From NCBI GenBank assembly GCA_903889985.1, contig CAISZN010000546.1, positions 1 to 37,345 of the forward strand: a DNA stretch of 37,345 nt, read 5' to 3'. This document shows positions 10,614 to 19,779 of this stretch, piece after piece. This stretch comes from an uncultured Hyphomicrobiales bacterium. GTDB taxonomy: Bacteria > Pseudomonadota > Alphaproteobacteria > Rhizobiales > Beijerinckiaceae. Every line of letters starts with the position of its first letter. Position 1 is the first letter of the stretch. The notes under the pieces are model-generated. The model did not search any database. It had not been told where the DNA came from and was given only the letters and a program-made list of their open reading frames with translations. Made by a program: the position numbers and the translations under genes.

Positions 10614-11939
10614 TCAGCGCTCCCGGACCGTCCAGCGTTCCAGATCGTCCTGCTCGCCGATCAGGGCCAGTCCATAGGCAATTGACAGCAACTGGTCCCC
10701 GGTCTCGATCCGCTCCTCGCCGAATCGTTGAACGAAGCGGGCCTTGACCGCCGGCACGAAGGACGTGCCACCGGTCAGGAAAACCTTGTCGATGCCATGG
10801 GCCGGCAGGCCCGCCTGATCGAGAGCTGCGACCACGGCAGCGTCGATGGCTGCAAGGTCGGGCTCGATCCATCGCTCGAAGTCAGCCCTGAGGATCTCGG
10901 CCTCGATGTCGACGCCATAGCTGTGGAAGGAAAGCTGCGCGGTCGGCGCATGGGACAGCTCAAGCTTGGCTGCAGAGACAGCCTTGTAGAGCGGATAGCC
11001 CAGATCTTCCTCAATGATGGTGATCAGCATTTCGAGCTGGTCGGGCGAATCGCTGGTGCGCGCCAGCTGTCGCAGCTCGCGCAAAGCCTGCGCCGATTTC
11101 ATGATCGCCAGCTGGCTCCAGGAGGCAAAATTGGCGAAGTAGTGACTTGGAATATCGAGCATCTTGTCGAAGGTGCGATAGCGGCTGCGCTTGCCCAGCA
11201 GCGGCGACACGACATTGTCGATGATGCGATAATCGAAACGGTCACCCGCGAGCCCGATTCCGGTCTTGGCAAGCGAGACGGCCTGTATTCCGCTGCTCCC
11301 AACCTTGAAGCGAAGGATCGAGAAGTCGCTGGTGCCTCCACCGAAGTCGGCAACGAGCACGGTGGCGTCACGCTCAAGACGCTGGGCAAAATAGAAGGCG
11401 GCTGCAACGGGCTCATAAACATAATGCACATCGCTGATGCCGCATTTCTCCAGTGCGCTCGCATAACGGCTTTCTGCCAGCACCGGATCGGCGGCATGAC
11501 CGGCAAAGGCGACAGGCCGTCCTATGACCAGCCGGCGCGAGGCAGGCTCGAGATCCACATCCGCGCGCGCCAGCATGTTCCCGACGAAAGCCGCCATCAG
11601 ATCTTCGTAGAGGTATGAGCGAGCATGAATGATGGTGTTGCGGAACGAGGGACTCGCGGCGAATGTCTTGAAGGATTGCAGAAACCTGCATGCAGAAGGA
11701 TCGTCGAGATAGCGCTCCACCGCCCATGGCCCCACATCCACCTGGGTCTCACCCCTGTGCCTGACAAAACTCAGCGCGGTGCGGCAGATCGCCTGCGTGC
11801 TCTCGGGTGCCGTGAATGTCGCCGTCTGGATTGTGCCGTCAGGCTGTGTCGTTGCCACAACGCTGTTGGTGGTGCCAAAATCCAGACCAAGCGCCCGCTT
11901 TGCACCGGAAAGACGCGGAAATTCAGCAGAGGGCATCAT
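10614..11939 (-). CDS. Hsp70-family protein (YegD-like)
   Basis: LGLDFGTTNSVVA; VLVADFGGGTSDFSILRF; VFLTGGTSFVPAVKARF; about 440 aa, without the C-terminal DnaK lid. Confidence 0.88.
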   Translation of the reverse strand: MMPSAEFPRLSGAKRALGLDFGTTNSVVATTQPDGTIQTATFTAPESTQAICRTALSFVRHRGETQVDVGPWAVERYLDDPSACRFLQSFKTFAASPSFRNTIIHARSYLYEDLMAAFVGNMLARADVDLEPASRRLVIGRPVAFAGHAADPVLAESRYASALEKCGISDVHYVYEPVAAAFYFAQRLERDATVLVADFGGGTSDFSILRFKVGSSGIQAVSLAKTGIGLAGDRFDYRIIDNVVSPLLGKRSRYRTFDKMLDIPSHYFANFASWSQLAIMKSAQALRELRQLARTSDSPDQLEMLITIIEEDLGYPLYKAVSAAKLELSHAPTAQLSFHSYGVDIEAEILRADFERWIEPDLAAIDAAVVAALDQAGLPAHGIDKVFLTGGTSFVPAVKARFVQRFGEERIETGDQLLSIAYGLALIGEQDDLERWTVRER

Positions 11940-12400
11940 CGCTCCAGATTGGTGGCATGACGCCGTGCCGCCACCAAGGAGCGCGGAACCTAGGGATGGA
12001 ACGGCTCAAGTCAACGGAAATGATCTTGTCCGTTGAAAAGGACACCGGAATTTCATCGATCTTGCTGGAGGGAGCTCCTTCTCAAGCCAGACCTGTTTCA
12101 TGAATATGACAGAACGTATGACGAACGAATGAGCCTGTACGAGCTCGAAGTTACAGATAGAACAAATTGGAACAGGCATCGTTTTGGATGCGCAAAATCA
12201 CCTGCATCCTGGCGCAGGATTCAGGCCCCCGCATGAGAGGACCTTGAGAAGCTCACTGATAGACCATTCCGCATGTCAGGCTGACCCAAGACAATGCGAG
12301 GGAACTGGTTCGGTGGATCTCGTGGGGTTGCATGTCTCAACAGTCGCGCTGCCTTCAGTATCTCAGGGGGACTCAGGAGAACGCTCGGCATTTCACTCGC

Positions 12401-12463
12401 TTGCATGTCCCGCCAATTTATCCCTTCGAGAAGCAGCAAAAAATGCGCCACTTGCCAGCTCGT
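12401..12463 (-). pseudogene. Probable IS66-family Orf2 (TnpB) remnant
   Basis: Minus-frame peptide TSWQVAHFLLLLEGINWRDMQ resembles the C-terminal ...AQLSMLLEGIDWR... of IS66 TnpB. No intact transposase present. Confidence 0.4.
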
Positions 12464-12690
12464 GACCAGTCCACAGTATTTGCCAGCTTGCAAATGCAAT
12501 CGTCAAGACACTGGCAGACTAACTGCGATTGCTTCCAGGACGACTGAATTGGCGCAGATAGTTTCTGGCCGAACTTGCAGAGTGCGCCTCTACCGGCATG
12601 GACCCGCATTTATTCGTGCAACTCAAGGAAAGCTCATGGATCTGATAGAAGCTGCCCACATCGTCGGCATTCGGCTGTTTTCATAAAACA

Positions 12691-14115
12691 TCAGGGTCGC
12701 AAGTCGAGAACGGTAATCAATGCGATCACGGCATTCTGAATAACGCTTTCAAGATGATCGTCGCTAGCGATATCGGTCAGCATCGGCGCACTCAGACTCA
12801 GGCGAAGGGCGGCCACCGGGGCCCCACCTCGAACGCCGCAAGACACCGGCTGGCCCAAGAGTATCGGCGTTTTGAGATGAGCAAGCTTCGCGTGCAATTG
12901 AGCAAGATCCTGTCGGCCCATCCAAGACCCGTCTCGTCCTTTGATCAAAAAGGTGAAAATACTTTGCCGGGCCGACCATGAATGAGCCCCTTCAAACTCT
13001 TCTCGGCCTAACAAAGGTGTCGACAAGAGTTCAAGTTGTGGGGCTTTATCTATGAATGTGCGCACGCTCTTGCTGAATCGATCAATGGCAGAAATCACCA
13101 ATGACTCGTTCAAAGCGCAGAATGCTGTCCATTCCGCCAATGCCGCGCGCCAACGCAAGACCAATCCCAAATTAGCTTCCTGGCTCCGTAAGACGTCACA
13201 CTCTGGTCTTACAACTTTGTTTCTGAAAGTTGGATCAGACGAACTGACATTTTTACGATCGCTTGGTATCAACAATGCCCCGGAAAATGTAGGACCTCCT
13301 AGAAACTTCGAGCCAGTTATGATCACCATAAAGCCATGGGCCAGATATTCCCGCACGACGCTTGGGCTCACCCTCATCTGACAGGCATCAACGACCACCT
13401 CAAGATCGGATCCCCATCTTTCCTTCATATTCAGAACACTTCGAAGCGAAGGCCAAAGAACCCCCGTCTTGCTGACATCAGTAACGACCAGAACCGCCCG
13501 TGATCCGCCATCTTTGCTGGCTTGAACTTGTCGATTGAGTTCAGATTCTATGGAGGCAGAATTCAGAGGGCTGCCATCTTCCTCTCGTGCTGAGATACCA
13601 ACCACAGCATGAGCGCGGCCGTCTGACGTCTTCTGCAATGCATGAGGAACGCCTGAACCAGTTTCTGCGTCTTCGATCGTCAGGAAGGTCAGTGGCAGCC
13701 CAACCATACGATTGAGCAAGATTGCTGCATTCCTGTGAGAATCTGTTCCAGACGGGCTGAGAATGCATCTTGGCGCTGCGTCGTCTCGGGCGGCATATCC
13801 CAGCAGGGTTAGAATTCCGGATTTGATTTGCAAAACATGAGACCTGTAAATGTCTACAGCTCTCTTGCCGGCTGCCAGTTCGCCATAAATGCTTTGGTAG
13901 ACTGAAAGGACTTCTCGATAGCCTCTCGCCGCGAGCGGCGACGCCGTCGTGGAAGAAAAGCTATAGGGAGATGCGACCGGCCGCAGTGGGAGGTTGTAAC
14001 GATTACGCCCCTCGCCATCCAATACTATTCTTTGATCGCCCCCCGACGTCAGGATATCGAACGCGGCAGCCTCGTGGTCCCTTTCATCAAGACGGGAAAA
14101 TGCGAGAGCACTCAT
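12691..14115 (-). CDS. Uncharacterised fold-type-I PLP-dependent enzyme (aminotransferase V / decarboxylase-like)
   Basis: ILSPSGTDSHRNAAILL; VVVDACQMRVSP (PLP-binding Asp); VIITGSKFLGGPTFSGALLIP (candidate Schiff-base Lys). ATG at 14115 overlaps the upstream stop in ATGA. Confidence 0.75.
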   Translation of the reverse strand: MSALAFSRLDERDHEAAAFDILTSGGDQRIVLDGEGRNRYNLPLRPVASPYSFSSTTASPLAARGYREVLSVYQSIYGELAAGKRAVDIYRSHVLQIKSGILTLLGYAARDDAAPRCILSPSGTDSHRNAAILLNRMVGLPLTFLTIEDAETGSGVPHALQKTSDGRAHAVVGISAREEDGSPLNSASIESELNRQVQASKDGGSRAVLVVTDVSKTGVLWPSLRSVLNMKERWGSDLEVVVDACQMRVSPSVVREYLAHGFMVIITGSKFLGGPTFSGALLIPSDRKNVSSSDPTFRNKVVRPECDVLRSQEANLGLVLRWRAALAEWTAFCALNESLVISAIDRFSKSVRTFIDKAPQLELLSTPLLGREEFEGAHSWSARQSIFTFLIKGRDGSWMGRQDLAQLHAKLAHLKTPILLGQPVSCGVRGGAPVAALRLSLSAPMLTDIASDDHLESVIQNAVIALITVLDLRP

Positions 14116-15536
14116 CGTGATCCCTCGTCCTGACCATAGCTTGCATCGAGCATGATGAGGCGATCGATAAATCCATCCATGTCGCTCTTGAGCGTCCGGT
14201 GATTCATGATGGCCGCTCTGACCACAGGATGACCATTGAGAAATGTCAGCGATGGCGCGAACTGACCGTCCTCGTGAAGCAGCTCCACAACTCGCCTGTT
14301 CCGTTCTGCTGCATTTTCGCCGATGAAGCCAAAGCATACGATGTTCAGCGAGACCGGCGCTGCCAAGGCAAGCGAATCTTCTGCGGCAATTCGATCCGCC
14401 AGATGCATGGCGCAATTGCAATTGTATCGAATGTTCTCGCCTATTGCCTCGAAGCCATAGGTTTTCAGCGTGAACCAGGCTTTAAGGGCCCTGAAACCTC
14501 TTGAAAGGTCGGGGCCGGAATCCGTGGGCCACCAATCCCCCGCAGCAAGTCCGCGACTGGCTCGGGAGAGATATGATGCTTCGGATGCAAAGGTCGCGTC
14601 ATGCAAGTCTGCAGAGCGGCTCAAAAGAAACCCTGCATCATATGGGACATGCGCCCACTTATGAAAATCAAAGGCAATGCTGTCCGCGTGCTGGATACCC
14701 TCGAATCGGCCAGCAAGATCGGTGTCTGCCATGGCAAAAGCGCCAAGCGCAGCATCGACATGGAAGTACATGCCCTGTGATTTGGCAAATTGGCTCAAGG
14801 CCGCCAGTGGATCGATAGATCCTGTATTTACACTCCCTGCATTTCCGATCAGCAAGAATGGCTTTAGACCGGCCGCCCGGTCCCTCTCAACAGTCTCGGC
14901 AAGCTCGACAAGATCAATTTTATAATATTCATCGGTGCCGATCAGACGAAGGAAATCCGACCCGACGCCAGCCAGCTCCATCGCCCGGGAGACACATCCG
15001 TGAACCTCCTTGGAGGCATAGGCGGTCAAGCCAGATGTATGCGCGTCATAGCCATGCGCCCTCGTCGCCACACCAATTGCATGGACCCGAGCGATCAAGA
15101 CTGCGAGGAAGTTTGCTTGCGAGGCACCAGTTGTGAATATGCCGCGTACGCCTTCTGGAAATGAAAAGAACGAACGCATCCATTCTGTGACTTCCAGTTC
15201 AACCCCAATGGCAGCGTGATGGCGCCCGCCACAATTGGCATTCATCGTCGCGCACATCAGTTCCGCGATCAGGCCGATCGGCGTTCCCGCGCCCTGGACC
15301 CACCCCATGAATCCTGGATGGATGTTACCTCCCCCATAGGGGAGAATCGTGCGCTCGAACTCTTCGAGGACCGAATCAAGGGCCTCACCATGCAGCGGAA
15401 TCTGGCTGGCGGCACGTGATGGCGGCGCCTGCCAAACCGGACGCTGCCTTATCGTCGCCAGATGATTTATCGCAATATCGATCGACCTGTGAGCGTACTC
15501 ACGAAAGCTATCCCAACTTTCCGGATCGAATGTCAT
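14112..15536 (-). CDS. Group II PLP-dependent decarboxylase (aromatic-L-amino-acid decarboxylase-like)
   Basis: HPGFMGWVQGAGTP; ATMNANCGGRHHAAIGVELEVTEWM; FHVDAALGAFAMAD; SIAFDFHKWAHVPYDAGFLL. Confidence 0.88.
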   Translation of the reverse strand: MTFDPESWDSFREYAHRSIDIAINHLATIRQRPVWQAPPSRAASQIPLHGEALDSVLEEFERTILPYGGGNIHPGFMGWVQGAGTPIGLIAELMCATMNANCGGRHHAAIGVELEVTEWMRSFFSFPEGVRGIFTTGASQANFLAVLIARVHAIGVATRAHGYDAHTSGLTAYASKEVHGCVSRAMELAGVGSDFLRLIGTDEYYKIDLVELAETVERDRAAGLKPFLLIGNAGSVNTGSIDPLAALSQFAKSQGMYFHVDAALGAFAMADTDLAGRFEGIQHADSIAFDFHKWAHVPYDAGFLLSRSADLHDATFASEASYLSRASRGLAAGDWWPTDSGPDLSRGFRALKAWFTLKTYGFEAIGENIRYNCNCAMHLADRIAAEDSLALAAPVSLNIVCFGFIGENAAERNRRVVELLHEDGQFAPSLTFLNGHPVVRAAIMNHRTLKSDMDGFIDRLIMLDASYGQDEGSR

Positions 15537-15724
15537 CGGAAGATGGCCGCGGCCGTCCGCATAGAAGCAGAGACTGACCCAGTTCCATGCCTAGCAACTG
15601 CCATACCAGAAACCTTCACCTGCATTGGCTCGATGCTGATGCAATACTATTCTGCGCAACCCTTGCGCAGCGCTGGTCAGCCATCGAATGATGCAACCTG
15701 TCTAGCATTGAGATCGGTCGGTGA

Positions 15725-16990
15725 CTACGATGATTGGGCCTCAGCTTCAATCATCACATGTTCAGGCCTGTCTTCGAGCGCCGCATTTGTGAGCATATCC
15801 TGAAACGACCTGAACAGCTTATGCATGATTGGCTTTTTATAATGGAACATCGGGTCGTCATCCAAATCATGGACGATCATGATGTTGTCAGCTTCAAATA
15901 CCAGCATGCGACCATCTGAAATCGGGATACAATCGACAGCAAAATAGTCTACCGCATATGCGTCACAAAGCTTTTCCAATGCGGAGGCATAGCGCTTGGC
16001 GAAGACGGAATCGAAGCTTTCCATCCATTCCGCTTCTTCTGCGCGACGCTCCGGATGAAGGTTCATCTCTGCGCTGAGATAGTGGACCATCCAATGCGAT
16101 GAGATGGCCATATGACAGGCAAATGGGCGGCGCTTGATAAAGACGATGCGTTGCTTCCTGTAGAGCCCATCCGGACTCCGATATTCAATGAAAGGCGCCA
16201 TATAAAAGGTGCCTTCCGTCATGCGTTGCAAGTAGTTGGATAAAGAATCTGGCGATTCAATTAACTCCAACCCATTTCCTGCATGTGTACCTACGGGCCT
16301 CACAATGACAGGCATGGAGTAACCAGGCAGGAACTCTTCGACGCGACGTCTTCCCGCGGCAATTTCTTCGATCTCAGCGCGACTGACAATGACCTGGGGC
16401 GGTGACAGGATTGCTGGATCGTTTGACAGCTCTCGATGGAGCCTATCCCTCGTCATTTTGGCGATAAGACCAACATCGCGATTTATAATTGGCGGATGGT
16501 CGTGCCAGGCATTCAGCAACTCCTCCACCCTTCGAAGCACCCCCTGATTGGCAGGCGATTCCCCGATCGCCATGAATATGACATCTACGTCAGGAATTTC
16601 CGAGAGGGTCAGGGTTTTTTCGTCGATAAATACGGTGTAGAGCATGAAATCTGATTGCACGAGGAGGAAGTCGATCGGCGTATTGGCCGTCATGTCCCCT
16701 TCCACCATCAAGGCCGCAACACGCAATCCCTTGCCCGTTCCATGTTTTCTCTTGTAAATTTTTTTGAAGCGTAGCGCAGCCGATTGCATTTCCCGGCCCT
16801 TTTGCGGCTGGCCGGTAGCATGAACCATGACGGAGAGGTCCAGGAGCGCTTCGAAATCCGTGGGATCCTGCGTATAGCGGTTTACGAGCGCCTCCCATAG
16901 TTCGGGTATCGCCTGCTCGTTATAAAGGGTTCGAAACAGTACCGTATTGCCAAGCAGTAATCGCTCAGAGGGGGTTGAGCTGGCGGGCAT
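15725..16990 (-). CDS. ATP-grasp-like protein with helical/TPR-like N-terminus
   Basis: MPVIVRPVGTHAGNGLELIES resembles an ATP-grasp lysine/glycine loop; FAVDCIPISDGRMLVFEADNIMIVHD resembles the metal-binding Glu/Asn segment. N-terminal ALVNRYTQDPTDFEALLDLSVMVHATGQPQKGREMQSAALRF is TPR-like. Confidence 0.65.
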   Translation of the reverse strand: MPASSTPSERLLLGNTVLFRTLYNEQAIPELWEALVNRYTQDPTDFEALLDLSVMVHATGQPQKGREMQSAALRFKKIYKRKHGTGKGLRVAALMVEGDMTANTPIDFLLVQSDFMLYTVFIDEKTLTLSEIPDVDVIFMAIGESPANQGVLRRVEELLNAWHDHPPIINRDVGLIAKMTRDRLHRELSNDPAILSPPQVIVSRAEIEEIAAGRRRVEEFLPGYSMPVIVRPVGTHAGNGLELIESPDSLSNYLQRMTEGTFYMAPFIEYRSPDGLYRKQRIVFIKRRPFACHMAISSHWMVHYLSAEMNLHPERRAEEAEWMESFDSVFAKRYASALEKLCDAYAVDYFAVDCIPISDGRMLVFEADNIMIVHDLDDDPMFHYKKPIMHKLFRSFQDMLTNAALEDRPEHVMIEAEAQSS

Positions 16991-17354
16991 TGAACGAACC
17001 TGTATTTGTCTGGACCACTGATGTTTCGCTTGGGAAACCGCGAGGATCTAGAATCGAAAAGTCCCAGTGCGTCGGCTTTCCTTCGGTGCATGAGCATGGA
17101 CCCAGGACCTGCGGCCACACAAGTGAGTCGGAGTGCCGAGGTCAGCCTCGCGCAAGCGATCGTTGCTGATTGGGCAATCTGCAATGTTGCGGGGCTGGTG
17201 AATTAAGCTCTGAGCGTATCACTGCTTTTTTGCTGACCAAACGAAGGCCTGGCGCGATCCAGCAGAATTACCAGGCTGTAGTCTTTTAATTGGTATAGTG
17301 AAGTTTGCTTCAGAATTTAGCCAATAGCGCGGATTTTGGACCACATTTGTTGTG

Positions 17355-17371
17355 GCTATTCAATGAATAGC
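17355..17371. promoter_or_regulatory. Perfect 8-1-8 palindrome, possible operator
   Basis: GCTATTCA-A-TGAATAGC in the intergenic region upstream of the ATP-grasp operon. Confidence 0.35.
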
Positions 17372-17547
17372 GGGGTAGCTCGGCGGTAGTGGCTCAGACT
17401 TCATATTTATCTTTTCGACTTTCCACCCTACTGATGCGCGTCATCAGATCCACAGACCTCACATCAGGGCGGATCGATCTTCAGGGAGGTCGCCCGCATC
17501 GACGGGTTTCCTGCTGGATCATCCGCCTTGTCCGAGTTTTACATCCT

Positions 17548-18042
17548 TCAGACGGGATAGGGAGCCCGTAGTTTCACGGTCTGGAGCGCAATCTGCGACT
17601 GCACGGCCTTCACAGGCACGCGCGCAGTCAGAGCAGCATAGACCTGCTCGTAAGCTTCGACGTGAGGAACGACGACCTGGAGGATATAGTCGAACTGGCC
17701 AGCCAGGCGATGCGCTTCAACAATCTCGTCGCGCTCCGCTATGAAGTCTGCGATCGCCTGCAGGTTTATTGGTGTGTGATCGGCCAATGTCACATGGGCG
17801 ATGACGGTAACAGCAAGGCCAAGGCGCAATGGGTCCGGGATTGCTGTTCGGCGAAGAATGATTCCGTCCGTCTCGAGCCGCTGGATGCGCCGCCAGCAAG
17901 GCGTCTGTGACATGCCAACCCGCCGGGCAATCTCGGCGATGGTGAGGCTCGCATCCAATTGAAGGATAGCGAGGATCCGACGATCAAAGAGATCGAGGGA
18001 AGATGTCTGTCGGCGCGTCTGCTGGATCTGTTCAGTTGACAT
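17548..18042 (-). CDS. Lrp/AsnC-family transcriptional regulator
   Basis: LDLFDRRILAILQLDASLTIAEIARRVGMSQTPCWRRIQRLETDGIILRR; C-terminal RAM-like domain. Confidence 0.93.
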   Translation of the reverse strand: MSTEQIQQTRRQTSSLDLFDRRILAILQLDASLTIAEIARRVGMSQTPCWRRIQRLETDGIILRRTAIPDPLRLGLAVTVIAHVTLADHTPINLQAIADFIAERDEIVEAHRLAGQFDYILQVVVPHVEAYEQVYAALTARVPVKAVQSQIALQTVKLRAPYPV

Positions 18043-18390
18043 CTTTAGTTACCGTTCAATCCTGTCGTGGTCGTCGTGGGAGGATGCGCACCTCCGCAAT
18101 CCCGAGATCGAGACAACCACGCCAGCGATGCGTGGCTGATGAATGGAAAGATCAAGGCTGATCCGCCCATTTCGATCATCACGCTAAGATCAGTCAGGGT
18201 CGTCACTTTTGAGGTGTCATTGTAATGAGAAGGGCTGCTGTGTCCTGGCAACGATCAGCACACCGCTCTTTTGACAGCCAACAGGCGCCAGCTTGCGAGC
18301 ATCTGCAGCGCGCATCTCTCCAGGACCTGATAGAGCATGCGCGGATAGGCTCAGGCTGAGGAAATCCCTGCCCTTCATGGTATTCTCCGA

Positions 18391-18598
18391 TTAATTGTTC
18401 CAGGACGGCACGTGGATACGGCCGGCGTTCTTGCGACGGTGCGCGCGCGCTGCCATTTCGGCCTGCCTCGGCGTGGTGAAGAGGGTGCCTTCGAGGGCAA
18501 AGTAGGCGCGTGTGGCCGCATAGAAGCGATAGCCGCGCTGCTCGGCGGCGACGATGCCGGCCGCTTCTTCGCCGATTTCGATGATGTAGGCTGTACAC
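18391..18598 (-). CDS. Small hypothetical protein
   Basis: MCTAYIIEIGEEAAGIVAAEQRGYRFYAATRAYFALEGTLFTTPRQAEMAARAHRRKNAGRIHVPSWNN, with AGGAGA upstream of ATG 18598. Confidence 0.6.
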
Positions 18599-18603
18599 AT
18601 GGG

Positions 18604-18717
18604 TTCTCCTGTCGCCGGCACATAGCCAGCGGTCCGCTTGCTGCTATCCAAGGTCGGGTGGGATCAGGCGCGGGAAGAACGCGCGCCCGTCGCGGCCGAG
18701 CACCGGCGACAGGAGAA
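18604..18717. repeat. Perfect 15-bp inverted repeat flanking an 84-bp spacer
   Basis: TTCTCCTGTCGCCGG (18604-18618) and CCGGCGACAGGAGAA (18703-18717). Confidence 0.85.
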
Positions 18718-19008
18718 TTGGAATGGATCAAGTTTGGCGCGAGGCCCGACAAGCGTCTTCGTGGTTCTGTCTCACCTCTCGGTGGAGCCCACGAAGAGCC
18801 TTCGTGGCGCTTTTAGCGTTGATGACGCGGCGCAAGCTGCTCCTTCAAATCCCGCGATCCGCCGGATTTAATCCCGACCGACTTGATCAAGTTATTTGGC
18901 GGCATGGCCTCCCGTCAACCGGAATGATTTTCTCCTTTGGTCTGAATGGGGGGACATTCATTTCATCCGTTCCGGCTTGACTCCCGACCCCATTCCGGGA
19001 ATCTAATA

Positions 19009-19023
19009 GAACATATAGTGAAC
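19009..19023 (+). promoter_or_regulatory. LexA (SOS) box, alphaproteobacterial type
   Basis: GAAC-ATATAGT-GAAC, an exact GAAC-N7-GAAC direct repeat 21 bp upstream of the imuA ATG. Confidence 0.8.
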
Positions 19024-19044
19024 ATGTGAGAGCAGGTAGGACCG

Positions 19045-19779
19045 ATGTCGCAGGGCGGCAGTTCGGAGCGCATATCCTTTTTGCGGGGCGCCATCGCCCG
19101 CATCGAGTCGGGTCAGCCCGAAGCTCGTGCGGCGCGTGGGAGTCTGAGCGAAGTCGTGCCGGCGAAGGCCGGAGACCGGACGGCGGCCTGCGGCTTCGCC
19201 CTGAGTCTGGCGGCGCAGGCCGCTGGCAACCGGGGCATGGTGGTCTGGGTCGCCGAGGACTTCGTCCTGCTGGAGGCGGGCCTGCCCCATGGGCCGGGCC
19301 TCGTGGAGCAGGGAATTGACCCGAACCGGCTGGTGCTGGTGCGCGCAGCCAGTGCGAAACAGGCGCTCTGGGCCATCGAGGAGGCGCTGAAATCGCCTGC
19401 CTGCGCCGTGGTGCTGGGCGAGGTGGTGGATGGCGCCCGCCAGTTCGATCTCGCCTATACGCGCCGTCTCGCGGTCGCCACCCGCACCTCCGGGGCCCAT
19501 GGCATCCTGCTGCACGGGGCCCCTGCCCCCGGCGGCCTCTCCACCGCCGCCCAGGCGCGCTACGAGGTGCGCAGCCACCCGGGTCCCCACCTCGTCTCCG
19601 CCGCTGGCCGGCGCCCCATCACCAGCCAGTCCGCTTGGGGTGTGCGCCTGCTCAAGGCCCGCGCGGCACAGGGGCTGAGCGCCCTGCCCGATCCCAACCG
19701 CTGGCAGAGCTTTGTGGGTGCCGCCGCCGAAGCCGCACCCGCCCCACTCCCCTCCCTCCCACGCAGGAGCGTCCGGTGA
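19045..19779 (+). CDS. imuA: ImuA (SOS mutagenesis, RecA-like)
   Basis: Position 5' of imuB-dnaE2; LRGAIARIESG start and GFALSLAAQAAGNRGMVVWVAEDFVLLEAGLPHGPGL. Confidence 0.88.
   Translation: MSQGGSSERISFLRGAIARIESGQPEARAARGSLSEVVPAKAGDRTAACGFALSLAAQAAGNRGMVVWVAEDFVLLEAGLPHGPGLVEQGIDPNRLVLVRAASAKQALWAIEEALKSPACAVVLGEVVDGARQFDLAYTRRLAVATRTSGAHGILLHGAPAPGGLSTAAQARYEVRSHPGPHLVSAAGRRPITSQSAWGVRLLKARAAQGLSALPDPNRWQSFVGAAAEAAPAPLPSLPRRSVR

Noticed and set aside
12033-12686. Small ORFs (12033..12236, 12294..12686) as genes
   Set aside because: Weak or overlapping, no family signature, and the region carries a likely degraded IS66 remnant.
18723-18980. 85-aa plus-strand ORF downstream of the inverted repeat
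   Set aside because: It has a ribosome-binding-site-like arm upstream, but the protein has no coherent domain features; kept only as part of the inverted-repeat observation.
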